Positions 36,563-48,264 are shown, counted from the stretch's first letter. The stretch: DNA of 64,000 nt from Zygaena filipendulae (GCA_907165275.2 OU015660.1:6078501-6142500); one strand, 5' to 3'. Numbers and translations are program-made. Notes: generated by a model not told the origin, from the letters alone.

Positions 36563-36868
36563 GGCAATTCTCACACATTTGAAGTAGGTAGGCTCGAACT
36601 CGAGATAAAGTTCGAATTCGTACATAAAATCGAGATGAAGTCAATTTGAGCAATTCTCGACATGTCGCCATCGACATTTCTCGAATGAAAGCCGTTCGAA
36701 CTGCTTCGACTGGTCGGAAGCGGTCGTAAATTCGAAGTCTAGTTCGATTTGTGTTGAGAATAGGAGATACGAAGAAACAGGTTCGAGTATCGAGATTTTG
36801 TGGTCGACATAGGGATCGAACAGCAAACTCGAGTTCGAGATTTTTTCGAAGGAGGCGAGAATTGGTTC
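36563..36868. repeat. TCGA-dense inverted-repeat segment
   Basis: About twenty TCGA tetramers occur within 260 bp, far more than in surrounding AT-rich DNA. The two ends (caattctcacacatttgaag ... ctcgaactcgag, and the inverse of ctcgagttcgagattttttc ... gagaattgg) are roughly complementary. No target duplication or homologous copy was found, so its class is unknown. Confidence 0.45.
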
Positions 36869-36926
36869 CCTGATTCTAAAAAAAACTGCCTTAGTGATGT
36901 AGAATGGGCTTAGTTTATTGTCCGTC

Positions 36927-37720
36927 ATATAGAATAGAATAGAATAATTTTTTATTGCGCAACAGACACACACAAGGTTTACAAACTTAATGACAAAATC
37001 ACAAACAAATTCAATACAAACTAAACTTAAAAAATATATATATATATATTGGTTGGCTGGTTTTGGTCGGGGTGTGTCTCTGCTGCTACAAATGGCAGCT
37101 GACTCAGCATATGCTGAGAATGGGAACCCTCAGCGCTGGTTTTAAGTCAGCGCCAGCAGTCCCACGAGTGTCCCAGAGTGCAGCGCAGCGAAGTAGGAAA
37201 ATAGATACATAGATACATGATAATTAGTTCACAGTATAATTAAATAATAGATACCATAGAATAGAAATTAGATAAATACACAATATCATAAATTATATAC
37301 AATCATTTTATAATAACTCAATACATACATAAGTAATATACACATACACATCATATCAATACATAATATGCATAAATACACACACACACACATACACACA
37401 TGTACATGCATACGACGCAAACACGAGATAGTTGAAAACGGACATTCCCGATGCAACCACGGGGTCAAAGGGTCATAGTCAGTTACGGCGAGAAGTTTGG
37501 GCAGGTAAGGAGAGATTCTGCTGTTCCAGCAGGTATGCCTTGAGCTTGCGCCCAAAGGCATATCTACTAGATGCGTCTCGGACTGGAGGTGGAATGTCAT
37601 CTAACACTTGGACGCCGCAAACTTGAAGCTACCACGAAAAGCTGCCGTTCGATGTGACGGAGTGAGAATTTTAACTCTGTGTATGGATCTGCCGGGATGA
37701 CCACTCTAGCTTTTTATATA
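36927..37720 (-). pseudogene. 3' end of a non-LTR retrotransposon with (TATTC)n tail
   Basis: On the minus strand about 37440-37720 reads pieces such as YAFGRKLKAYLLEQQNLSLP, resembling the C-terminus of Jockey-type ORF2 (FKRKLKAYL). Stops interrupt it. A long 3' UTR runs down to a short (TATTC)n tail at about 36927-36945. Confidence 0.55.
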
Positions 37721-37729
37721 GGTACTAGG

Positions 37730-38441
37730 CTCAGACGAAATAAAAAGTCAAGACGGAGCGCTGTGAACAAAGAAGTGAAGCCGATAAAACTACGCCTCGG
37801 CGTGTACATGCACAGTTACACGCACACACATATAACGAAACTACGCCTTACCTTGTCAGTTCAGCTATTCCGACCTCCGACGCGCGGAGCGTTACGCTGT
37901 AATAATTCCTATTTTGTAAAGAAAAAATGCCGAATTTTGTAGTGAGAGGGTGTAAAAACCAATCTTCGAAAAATAAAAAGCAGGATAGAACCACATTTTT
38001 AATAAAATATCAATTTTATTAATTTATGACAACTTGGAACACAAAACCTCCATAACTATCATAAGTGTTGCTACTAGTGAGTGTCACAATAGTCCCCGTC
38101 TTTTGGGTAAGTTAATGTGACGTGGAACGTAATGTAACACGTTATTTACCTATTTTGATTTTAACTTTTAATATTCATAAAATTAATGTTAGTGTAAATA
38201 GGCGTTAATTTTTATTTTCCATGTTTTATCATAACTTCGAAAACTATAATTTTTAAGGTTCTCGAATATAAAACCGAGGTATACAACTTAAAAAAAATAC
38301 TAACTTATCTATTTACTTATCCATTCATCTTTCTAGAACTTAACAATTTTGGGTAATAAGTTTTCACTGCACGGCAACACTCAAAACCGACTTCACTTTT
38401 TTGTTGACAGCGCTCCGTCTTGAGTTTTTATTTCATCTGAG
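37730..38441 (+). mobile_element. P-superfamily-like non-autonomous transposon with 8-bp target duplication
   Basis: Ends CTCAGACGAAATAAAAAGTC and, inverted from the right, CTCAGATGAAATAAAAACTC extend as inverted repeats for nearly 50 bp (through agacggagcgctgt and aagtgaag). Exact 8-bp direct repeats GTACTAGG flank it (37722-37729, 38442-38449). An 8-bp duplication together with a THAP-like start codon segment inside is what P elements show. At 712 bp it cannot encode a full transposase. hAT elements also make 8-bp duplications, so the assignment rests on the THAP-like piece. Confidence 0.72.
37927..38022 (+). pseudogene. N-terminal THAP-domain-like fragment of a P-type transposase
   Basis: From ATG 37927 the frame reads MPNFVVRGCKNQSSKNKKQD and stops after 31 codons. 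The MP-x-x-C-V-V-x-G-C-K-N pattern is the usual start of THAP zinc-binding domains. Here the first zinc-ligand Cys appears deleted, so it is non-functional. The short length means recognition is tentative. Confidence 0.5.
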
Positions 38442-39249
38442 GTACTAGGTATAAACATTAGCGAGGCCAGATGGAGGCGCCTACGGGATTCCATATTCAG
38501 GAGCTTTGCAGCGCTCAAGTAAGGCGTGACATGGGATCTGAAAGGAATAATATACGTGTAGATTAATAAAAAACATTGGACACGTATAATACCAATTCTT
38601 TTTTTACACAATCAACAAATATTAGCGATACATTACCTGAATTTCACGTGACGTCACGCTTTGCTTCAGTTTGTACGACTTCATAATAATGTCACGACCC
38701 CTGCTCCTAAACTTGAATGTGCTTTATCTAAGTATTATTTCATTATTTTCAAAAACCAAAATTTATGTTTCTGATTAATTTTTATTATCTTACTGACGAC
38801 CTAAATAGAATCTTGATTTTCATAACCTGGACTCATTCCTATATTACGTTTTAAAGATTGATTACCTAGTCTTTTAAAATTAACCTTTTCTGAAAATAGC
38901 ATAATCATCACGCTATCGCGTAATATACGCGATATCCTTTTAAGAAACCTATTACAAGCCACAGGCAGCGTTTTATGAAACAGCTACGGGCTAAAATACT
39001 GTTCCAAGGTGCAAGTCAATTTAAAAGGTTAAAATTAAAAGGAAATCTAGTTTAAAAATTAACGATGCAAATAATGCTAAGAAATTAATTTGCATTATAT
39101 TAGAATATAGTGGTGGCAGTATTTGAAGCTTTTACGGGTTAGTGAACCAATATTAACAAATGGTGTTCTATTTTTTTTTAATTTTTATCATATTTAGTTT
39201 GTTCGAAAAAAAAAAAAAAATTTTTCTATTTCTAATAGGTATATTAATA

Positions 39250-39395
39250 CTAGCTGTTCCTCGCGGTTTCACCCGCGGAAATTTCGGAGTTCCTTTTCCA
39301 TATCCCTGAAAACGTGTATGCAAAATTTCATGATGATCCGTTGAGCCGTAACAAAAAACTAATAAACTCACTTTCGCATTTATAATACCTATTAG
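39250..39395 (-). mobile_element. Helitron, family A, internally deleted
   Basis: CTAG end with CCGCGG hairpin at low coordinate, short body, and a tttcgcatttataatacc 5' end near 39390. Confidence 0.6.
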
Positions 39396-39747
39396 TAACG
39401 ATTGCTGGTGTTTTCATTTATTGTCGTATTGTCGTTTCCACTTTCTATATACCAAAGTATGCTAAGTAGGTATATTAATTTTAACATGGTTTCTCTTTCA
39501 TTATATTTGGATATAGATAAGCAATAGTGTGTCAACCCACACTGGAGAAATTTTGAGTAAATCGTGTTTTAAAAGTAGGAGCACCATTTTGTGTCAACAT
39601 TTTTTATGTTCAATATTTATTTTCACATTTAAGCAATTTAATAAGGTAAACACATAATTAAAAAACGTTCCCAAACTCTCAATAAATGGTTCTGAATCAA
39701 TAACTTAATGTTGTGGGTTAACATGTTATTGCTTATCTGCGTCCATT

Positions 39748-40027
39748 TGGCGACCCGATTGGCGCAGAGGTCACCACGCCTACCCGCTAATCAAGGGGTT
39801 CCGGGTTCGATTCCCGGTGGGGGTGGACTTTGTGTGATGAACACAGGGTTCCATTTTCCAGTCTGGGTGTGTTTATATATCTATAGTATAATATATATGT
39901 AATTCTATGTAGTATATACCACGTTTGCTTGGTTTCCACGACACAAGCTAATAATAGCTTACTGTGGGATCAAGTAGATCTGTGTGTTGTGATGTGAATT
40001 ATTATTATTATTATATTATTATTATTT
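39748..40027 (+). mobile_element. tRNA-derived SINE with (ATT)n tail
   Basis: The head resembles a tRNA with a Pol III A box (TTGGCGCAGAGG, 39769-39780) and B box (GGTTCGATTCC, about 39803-39813). The body ends gatctgtgtgttgtgatgtg before (ATT)n at about 39998-40027. The same 3' end occurs at 61609-61643 and at the window's right edge, so this is a repeat family rather than a tRNA gene. Confidence 0.85.
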
Positions 40028-40854
40028 AGGTATATTCCCGCAGAAACATTTTATATTAGGATGAAAATATTTAGTAAAAAGGTCAAAGGATCTAGTAGGT
40101 ACCTATTTGGAAACCGGAACACTTTTCTCCGAGACAAAGTGTCGTATATCACTCGGCATTATAGCTCTGTCAGTGTTTTTTTATCGGTTCAGTAATTGTT
40201 CCAGAGATTTTTCGTAAATCCTACTTAGGCACTAATTTAAAAACATTCAGTAGATAAAATATAAACTTTACCTCTAATCTTAGTTTTAGTGACCTGTGCA
40301 ATATAATTTTCTCTGATTTTTATGGTACGTATGGCATTTCAAAATTCTTGAGAATTTTTGCATACCTATCTACGTTCGGAGCTATTGATCGAAATTAGCC
40401 GAAACATTCGAAAGCAAAAAATAAATTGAAAAAGTTGGTAAGTAAGTAAAGTTAATAAATTTAATGTTGTTGGCAATATTGGCAATATTGAATCATTTAA
40501 TCGCAGCTACGGGTGAGCGAGTTAGTAGGAAGTGTTAGCAGGGTGCGTGTAATTGCGTCGGGAACACCTCCGTTAGTGCGTGGAAATAGCGCAATTAAGT
40601 CCCTTGTTTTGTGCAGTTGTTTCGCCTTTTTTTCTCTTGACTTTTGGTCAGGCGGCACACACGCATCGATCTCTTTCCTATAACTTACTTTCAAACTTCT
40701 TTCGCAAGATATATTTTTTGTTACTCAAATATGAAATTTGTAACATTGTAATTGAAATCTTTTTCTGACCGCTGAATTTTTAACCGACTTCGAAAATAGA
40801 GTAAGTAAGTTAACAATTTTTTCACAAATACAATCTGTTTTCAATTTTTCTTTA

Positions 40855-41418
40855 AGGTATGACCGCACTAGGCGGAACTGCACTGCAGCGGAGCGAAGCG
40901 AGACTTCTGGCTGAAGTTCTCTGTCTCGCACTGAAACTGCAGCGGCGCGACAGTTTTGTCCGTAGTCGGTCGGCAACCACTGAGCGCAATGGATGAAATT
41001 GATGTGGCCGTGGCCATAGTGTCACTACTTTGCAAAGAAGAATAAAGGTTAAAGTAATCAAGAAAAAAACGAAGACCTTTCTTTCCTTTGCAATCTCAAG
41101 CCAAATGTTTTTTCTCATAGTATTCATACAGTTTTCATTCTGTAAATCGTATAGCTCTAGATAGAACTTACTGAATAATAAAATTTACTTTTCTTCATCT
41201 ATTTTACAAAACAAATTGCACGTCCGACAAGGTCCGATATATTCAGATTTGTATGAAATATGAGGTGACGCGTCGCTCGTGAATGAAATTTTATTATTCA
41301 GTAAGTTCTATCTAGAGCTATACGATTATACCTCATACAATTTCATACAACGAATATTTGGCCGCATCGCGTCGCGTCGCTCCGCTGCAGTGCAGTTCCG
41401 CCTAGTGCGGTCATACCT
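40855..41418. mobile_element. PIF/Harbinger-type foldback MITE with TTA target duplication
   Basis: Ends AGGTATGACCGCACTAGGCG (left) and the exact inverse on the right continue for more than 40 bp through a GC-rich gcactgcagcggagcg segment. TTA flanks both sides (40852-40854 and 41419-41421), the 3-bp duplication of PIF/Harbinger elements. A second inverted pair lies inside (tatagctctagatagaactt at about 41149 and its inverse at about 41308-41327), so the element is a double foldback. Confidence 0.82.
40989..41045 (+). pseudogene. Short N-terminal fragment, possibly of a Harbinger-type nuclease
   Basis: From ATG 40989 the frame reads MDEIDVAVAIVSLLCKEE and stops. Harbinger transposases often begin with a similar acidic-hydrophobic stretch followed by a basic run. 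After the stop, another frame continues with a lysine-rich stretch. The identification is inference from a very short peptide and from the element type. Confidence 0.35.
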
Positions 41419-41522
41419 TTACACGGGACACAGATGCTATAATATTACCTTTACCACTGGGACAATTTGTTTATGTTCCACATCTTCATTTACCGCCATA
41501 TACAGATACATTAATTTATATA

Positions 41523-41786
41523 TCTACTATACATACTATAAATATAATTAAAGTGCCAGTTTGAAATGGCAAAATAACTTTTTACTAAATGCATAATTAT
41601 TATGACAGTCAGTATTAACAACAACTGTTTGTTTGTTCCGGCTAATCTACGCAACGGAATTGGATCGACTTTGATAGGAGTTTTACTGGCATGCAGATAG
41701 CTGATTTTATAAGGCGTAACTTTTATCGTGCGGGAATTCTAAAACTCACAAGAACGGAGATGAAATAGTGGGGCACACACAGCTAG
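41523..41786 (+). mobile_element. Helitron-like repeat, family C
   Basis: Starts TCTACTATACATACTATAAA, shares agctgattttataaggcgta with the intron 1 copies, and ends ACAGCTAG|T. Confidence 0.55.
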
Positions 41787-42059
41787 TTTTACATACGAAT
41801 ATTTTTAAATGAAACTGACTAAGTAGGTAACCGTTAAACATCTTTGGGTACAGCAGCATATATAAATCGTGACAAGTGTTCAGCTGCAGTATGCTATCGC
41901 TGAAGTAAGTATAGGTATATCTTTAGCCTCATACTCATGTTTTGCAAAAGGACATTAGGTATTTTCAGTCGATACTCCATGACTTAATTTTTTATTTATT
42001 TATTGTGAACAGGCTAAGCGTTTCACCACACCTCACCTGATGTTAACTGAGTGTGGTCG

Positions 42060-42195
42060 AAAATTTTAAACACTCGTAGCATGGAAAGTGAACCGACTAT
42101 CAAGTGAGGCTGCCGGAGTACACCGTTAGGTGCTAGTCGACAGATTTTCAATTTGATGGTAATAGCTAGTCAGTCGGGCACTAGAGAGCGCCCTG
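42060..42195 (-). repeat. Dispersed repeat, minus copy
   Basis: Reverse-strand match to 20994-21150, sharing the core acctaacggtgt and the flanking agtgaggctgccgg. Confidence 0.5.
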
Positions 42196-42994
42196 TCAGC
42201 ATGTCATGGTTTCCTTACGGTCCTTCGTCGACAGCTCAAGCTCATTATTAGAGTTCAATGAATTTATAGTACCTAAGTTACCTGCGCTGTGACCTATATT
42301 CTGTAAACGATACAGTTCAAAATATGAACAGACAGCTCGATCATAAAGAGATATATCCCGTACACGACAAAGTTGAACGATAAACAAGACAAAGCCGTTC
42401 TTGATAATGTAGCCTCCAGGGCGCGTAATTTATCGAAAAGGGGAACACGAACATACGCCTATCTTACACATGAAAAGAGAACTTGTGAAGTGAGCATATG
42501 ATTTTGTCCGCGGCTTTACTCGTGTGCATTTTGGTTTTTCCTTAGGAACTACTATGTACCTATCAGAACTAGGTACTACTACTTACTACTACTCAACTAT
42601 CTATGTATCGGAATAAAATATGAATCAGTTTTAAAATACCTTGTAGTGCGCTCCATAGAACTTCTGATGACCTTCGGTCAAAAGCAAAACCGGGGCACCG
42701 TAAGTGAGGACCGGCGGAATAGATATTTACATGAAATTTTACTTGTCTAACAGTTGCAGATTACCAGCCTTTTCATAGACCAATAAAAATCATAACTAAT
42801 ATTATAAATGCTGTTTGTTATGCTTTCACACCTTAACACCTACTCAACCGCGGATCGTAATGAAAATTTGCACACTTGTTGTCACTTTGTCAGGGGTAGG
42901 ACAGGGTAGAAAAAAACCATCCTATATTTTTGTAAACTATGTGGTTTTAAACAAAAAACCTTCTTCAAGTTCTCGGTAATTCAATGGGTATTCT

Positions 42995-43305
42995 CCAAGG
43001 TATGAAAATCAAAATTCTAATTAGTCCGTCAGTTAGAAAATAAAAAAATAATAGACACGTATTTTTTGCTTTTTCAATTTAATGGAAATGAACATAGATA
43101 AAGCGCATTAAAGTTTAGGGTGGGGGGCTCGTGACGTCAATATTCATTATAAGCGCCATACAAACCGTTGTGAATTGTGACGTCACGCGAAATTTCAACT
43201 CAATGTATCTCTGTTATTTTTTGATTACGTAAAAAAAGAAAAAATACGTGTCCAATATTTTTTACTAATCTACAACACGGACTAAAAAAAATTTTTTTGT
43301 CAAGT
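42995..43305. mobile_element. TGACGTCA-bearing MITE, copy 2
   Basis: Same interior as 29109-29445, with TGACGTCA at 43132-43139 and 43178-43185. The outermost ends are less similar than in copy 1, so the limits are approximate. Confidence 0.6.
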
Positions 43306-44311
43306 AGCCATGGTATAAAGAATAACGCATAAATCATAGACTTTTTACCCGGGACGTGAATCAAATTTATACCCTCCTTCAGTATTAGATACGTTCCTCG
43401 TTAACTTTACATCCTGTATCTATATTTCTTACAATAGTAGTTTACAAATACCTATTAGGGTAGTTTTACGTACGAGGTGGTACCACTCGCTGTAGAAAAC
43501 TTTTACCGTGCCGACGGCCGTCGTGGTGTCTCCCCATCACTGCTTATGAATGTGATATAATTTCACGTAGGTACTGTTATCTCCACTCACCTTTCACTAA
43601 ATATAGAAAAAAAGCAAGTACCTATCTCCAAAACGCACATATAAACTATCTTGTGAAGGGGCAAGCAGCTTTTTACTTCAAAACCTCATTGTGTCCTTTT
43701 TTCTCTCGTCGTTGTCTGCAAATATCGTGGATTTGGTAATATAGGTGCTCTCGAAGTTAACCTTTTTGCGAACGCCCGTAATCTGAATAATTCTTCCTGG
43801 TGCGACATTTTCCATCGGTGCCACATTAGCACCAACTTTATGAAACTATATACTTACCTATCAAGATGTACCTATACCGTTGCAATTAAAGAAAACGGTA
43901 TTTAACCAGTTATCTATACTTGACTAGTGTTAATCAAATAAAATAAATATTAGATAACTATTATTTATGTTAAATATTTACTTACAACTATTTAAAAAAA
44001 AACGTACGCGTCGAATTGAGAACTTCTTCCTTTTTTGAAGTCGGTTAAAAATGAAAACCTTATTTTCACTCCACGGATCTTATTTTCATGGAATTCGTTA
44101 TATCTGTTCCTGTACGACAAAAATTACCATCTGCGGTAAAGCAACCTAAGAGTGCGCAGTTTGTAAAGATTATTTATTTAAAAAATCAACAATTGAGTTA
44201 CAGTCTTCAGTTTTATTTATAATTAAGCTTTGGTTATTAGGAAAATATTTTGAATTTTTGACAGTAATCAACTTTCATATAATATTTAATAATCAAATAA
44301 ATCAAAGACTT

Positions 44312-45014
44312 GTCTCATGCGCACTCTTAGGGCATAGTGACTTAAAGAGTGCGCAACTATGGCTTTCCGTACAAGGCATCGACCACACAGCCCATAGACG
44401 CCTAATGTTTGATTTTGCGTATTGAATGCATTCTGGCAACTAGCTGAGGTAAGATGAAGCGGGGTTGCAACGCCGTGATTGGCTAATTCAAGGCCACACG
44501 CGCTAGTTACACGCCGTGATTGGCTAATTCTAGGCCACACGCGCTAGTTACACGCGCCACGAAACGTTGGAAAGAAATAGATTAATTTACGCAACGGGAA
44601 AGAATGAGACGGCACGATAGGTTGAGTACTTTGTTTTAAAACCACGACCAGTGAACCGTGAACTCCGTACTTGCGAAAAAATTTGTTGATTTCCTTGTTT
44701 CTCATAAACAAATAAAGATAATTTAGTTACTTACAAGTGAAATGTTATCCCATCTTTCTCCATATTAGATGTGTTGCTTTTTTTACCGCACCATTTAATG
44801 CTACACTGAGGCATTTTGAGTTTTTTTTAGCACTTCCTTTATGCACTCCGATCGTGTTGACAGGTCACAGTAGTGGTCGACACTGATTGAGTATTTCCGC
44901 GCGGACATTTATATCGGAACTATAAGTCAGATGTGTTGTCAGGAGCCATTCGCCTGTTATTAGGCGTCTATGGGCTGTGTGGTCGATGGTACAAGGTAAG
45001 AGTACGCATGAGAC
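44312..45014. mobile_element. Inner inverted-repeat element nested in the 44135-45737 element
   Basis: GTCTCATGCGCACTCTTA at 44312-44329 pairs with its inverse at 44997-45014. A perfect 30-bp inverted pair lies further in (44377-44406 and 44959-44988; begins CATCGACCACACAGCCCATA). The interior contains a tandem 41-bp duplication with TAGCCAAT boxes. Confidence 0.65.
44470..44554. repeat. Tandem 41-bp duplication with reverse CCAAT boxes
   Basis: Two units start at 44470 and 44511 and differ at about one position (attcaagg versus attctagg). Each carries GATTGGCTA, the reverse of TAGCCAATC, a perfect CCAAT-box word on the minus strand, plus ACACGCGCTAG. Confidence 0.85.
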
Positions 45015-45077
45015 AATAGTCTATTAAGAGCTCTATGACGAGCCTCTATACACAGCTAAACATTTACTTTTGCAATA

Positions 45078-45126
45078 CCTAGGATTTGGAATTTTTAATT
45101 CCAATTATTAACTCCAAATCCTAGGT
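45078..45126. repeat. Inverted repeat ACCTAGGATTTGGA
   Basis: Fourteen-base perfect arms at either end of 49 bp, with the centre also rich in partial symmetry (aattcc, ggaatt). Lies inside the 44135-45737 element. Confidence 0.75.
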
Positions 45127-46518
45127 AATCAGTGCATTCATCGTGCCACCAAGCTTCGCACTATTTGCTACATTGGATCCAGTCTTCAACTTTCCCCACG
45201 TTGTATTCTTTCCCTTGCATCTTTTAAAATTTATTCCGTAAAAATAATTTTCTATCTGATTTCCTTTTATAGGTAGTCATATCTACGATCTGTAAACAAA
45301 AACTAATAATTTGCTTCATACAAGTTAGAGTATGCATGCGCACTCTTTGGGTGCGCACTCTTACGATTCGCGTCGGATCTACTTTCAACCATTAAAGTTA
45401 TAACAATTTAAATGAACATCACACATAACCTTACTTGCTCTCAAAATAAATTTATATAAATCACATTTTAAGAACAACCAACATACTCAGGTGGTGCATT
45501 TACACAAATCTTATAATATGTCTTTAAAATTATTAGATAACATGTCCAAATGTATTCAAAACGTTAAAAGTGCGATAAAGTTTTAAATACTTACCTCACC
45601 AACTTGAAAATATGTCTGCTGACACTTTACGTCAATTGAAACTGACAGCAGTCGCAGTGTTATCATACGATGAAATTTACTACCAATAAAGAGCATTGCG
45701 TACTCTTTGGTAGTGCGCACTCTTAGGTGGCTTTACCCTACATAGTCAAGACTTCTACCATATAATATCAAGTAATAGTAAGTAGTACCTACATATCCCA
45801 AAAAAATTCTCTTTCAGCTTATGTCGATTCAGTGGTGAAATCAATAATATTACAATGAATATTTTGACATAAATACTAAAAATGATAGATGCGTTAACGT
45901 AATCAAAAGACATAACTAAGGCTAAATTTAATTAGCTAAGTAGGTACTAACTGCGGTCGGACGGTCATCATAGCCCGATCTAAACGCTGAATAAGTAAAT
46001 GTAATAAAATAAATCCAGTAAGCCGGAGTAACGCCCCGGATTTAACGTAGCTTACTGACGCTTATAAAAGCTGCGAAATGCCTCTCCCCATATGCCTACT
46101 GAATGGTTAGAGCCTTAAACGTAGTCACTGCGAGATTTGTACGCGACTGTTGTAAATGTACTTACATAATAAAAAATAATTCTTTTCAAAAATTCCTTCT
46201 CATAAATTTAGTGCTATAATATCAGAACTTGCAATATAGCCACCTAGACAGCGACAGCGATCACCAAACCGTCTACGAGAAAATATATTAAAATATAGAT
46301 ATTTAAAACTTATTAGATATTATCAAACATTTTCGTTCATTTGCCATTGTAAACTTTATATACCTACCTATGTGAAACTTTTTTGCATTTGACGCAGTAT
46401 TACATGTATATAGGCAAATATCTACTTATAATTCGTCCGTTTCCAATCGGTCAGCATTTTGTATAATGGACTTAGAATAAAAACTAGGTACATGAATTAA
46501 TTTCTTTCAATAGTTTAA

Positions 46519-46755
46519 CCGCCGCACTCAGAGTCGACTTTAATGATTACTTAGTTAAGTATAGATTTTTAAAACAAAACTGCCGCAATTAGAGACGTTC
46601 AGTAAATTAATGTTAGTTGGCATTTAATGAGATGTAACTTAATTAGTTAAATGCCAATTAACATTAATTTATTAAACTTGTCTGATTGCGGCAGTTTTGT
46701 TTTGAAAATCTGTACTTAACTAAGTTATCATTAAAGTCGACTCTGAGTGCGGCGG
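46519..46755. mobile_element. PIF/Harbinger-type MITE, copy 1 (237 bp)
   Basis: Ends CCGCCGCACTCAGAGTCGAC and its inverse, flanked by TAA at 46516-46518 and 46756-46758. The arms pair over almost the whole length. The words ctgccgcaattagagacg and aatgttagttggc also recur inverted. It lies directly upstream of the Helitron at 46873. Confidence 0.85.
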
Positions 46756-46872
46756 TAAGTAATCTAGTAGATGTACCTACCTCTTTAGGTAGGTATATGT
46801 AATAAATTAAATTGATGATGCCAAATTTTAGTTTATTTGTGGTTATAATTATACTAGCTATCAGCTGACTGA

Positions 46873-47030
46873 CTAGCTGAGCTACCCTTGGTTTCACTCG
46901 CGGGGATTTCAGAGGTCCCGTGGGAATTCCGGGTTTAAGTACTCTATATCCTTTTCTGTACCTACCCGTGCATGTATACAAAATTTCATGACAAATAAAC
47001 AAACTCACTTTCGTATTTATAGTAGTAGGT
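46873..47030 (-). mobile_element. Helitron, family A, reverse copy
   Basis: CTAG, a hairpin-like ggtttcactcgcggggattt, the body gtactctatatccttttctg and an end near tttcgtatttatagtagtag. Confidence 0.55.
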
Positions 47031-47676
47031 AAGAATGCCTGATTTAATTTTCAGTTAAAAAGATTCTCTACACAGTACGTACTTAGTTACGATTATAAAA
47101 TGACATATCTACGTATTCTAATACATAGTCTATTAAAATAGAATCCTACTACATCTTTACGTTAAAACTTTTATGTTGATCATCTAAGGTCATCTCATTT
47201 TGGTTGTAAGCATCTACTGTGACCGCATAGTAGTTATTCCTCATAATGTAATATTATGTTCACAGATCATTGGCCAGCGATGATCGATTAACGCAACGCG
47301 GCAACTGTCTCGAGAACTATAACTTAGTTGTTGAAGAAAGTTCCTATACTTTGGCCGTCCACTTTTCAAGCGTTAAGTAAACTTTGCGGACGCTTAAATA
47401 CTGTGCTCTAGGAAAAATCATCCATCAAACAGCGACTCGTCTTGGAAAATGAAAATGTCTGAAAAAATTTTGCAGAAATATTTTTTTTTTTACACATTTA
47501 ACGAAGTAGTAAAATTATTAGCACTTATTCACAATAAATATCTAGATGTGAACATTGTAACTAATAATGTTAAATTAACTTTATAATGATCGCTCCAAAA
47601 CTAAAAGATCTCAGGCAAGTTAAGTTTATAGATAAAAATTTCATTACATTCTTATAATGGAACTTTCTCATCACAT

Positions 47677-48264
47677 ATAGAATAGAATAGAATAGAATAG
47701 AATAGAATAGAATAGAATAGAATAGAATAGAATAGAATAGAATAGAATAGAATAGAATAGAATAGAATAGAATAGAATAGAATAGAATAGAATAGAATAG
47801 AATAGAATAGAATAGAATAGAATAGAATAGAATAGAATAGAATAGAATAGAATAGAATAGAATAGAATAGAATAGAATAGAATAGAATAGAATAGAATAG
47901 AATAGAATAGAATAGAATAGAATAGAATAGAATAGAATAGAATAGAATAGAATAGAATAGAATCGAATAGAATAGAATAGAATAGAATAGAATAGAATAG
48001 AATAGAATAGAATAGAATAGAATAGAATAGAATAGAATAGAATAGAATAGAATAGAATAGAATAGAATAGAATAGAATAGAATAGAATAGAATAGAATAG
48101 AATAGAATAGAATAGAATAGAATAGAATAGAATAGAATAGAATAGAATAGAATAGAATAGAATAGAATAGAATAGAATAGAATAGAATAGAATAGAATAG
48201 AATAGAATAGAATAGAATAGAATAGAATAGAATAGAATAGAATAGAATAGAATAGAATAGAATA
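47677..48264. repeat. (AATAG)n pentanucleotide array, about 588 bp
   Basis: About 117 uninterrupted pentamers with a single substitution (C at 47964). The sequence aatacactttattgtacacc that follows on the right is the 3' UTR of a minus-strand retrotransposon. The array is therefore the expanded (CTATT)n tail of that element. A continuous YSILF-repeat reading frame on the minus strand is a by-product of the period. Confidence 0.97.

Larger units (their letters stand above)
44135..45737. mobile_element. Outer inverted-repeat element, about 1.6 kb
   Basis: GGTAAAGCaACCTAAGAG... at the left and its inverse ...CTCTTAGGTgGCTTTACC at the right form 24-bp ends with one mismatch. The word gcgcactctta recurs inside (44320, 45348, 45360, 45714). 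No clear target duplication and no transposase frame were seen. Confidence 0.55.

Noticed and set aside
39748..39822. A functional tRNA gene
   Set aside because: The A and B boxes are present but the cloverleaf stems do not pair convincingly, and the sequence continues into a SINE body and (ATT)n tail shared with other loci.
40778..44052. A single 3.3-kb transposon bounded by TAACCGACTTC and GAAGTCGGTTA
   Set aside because: The interval contains several independent elements and non-homologous DNA. The two known copies of this end pair are about 670 bp, so these are more likely unrelated half-elements.
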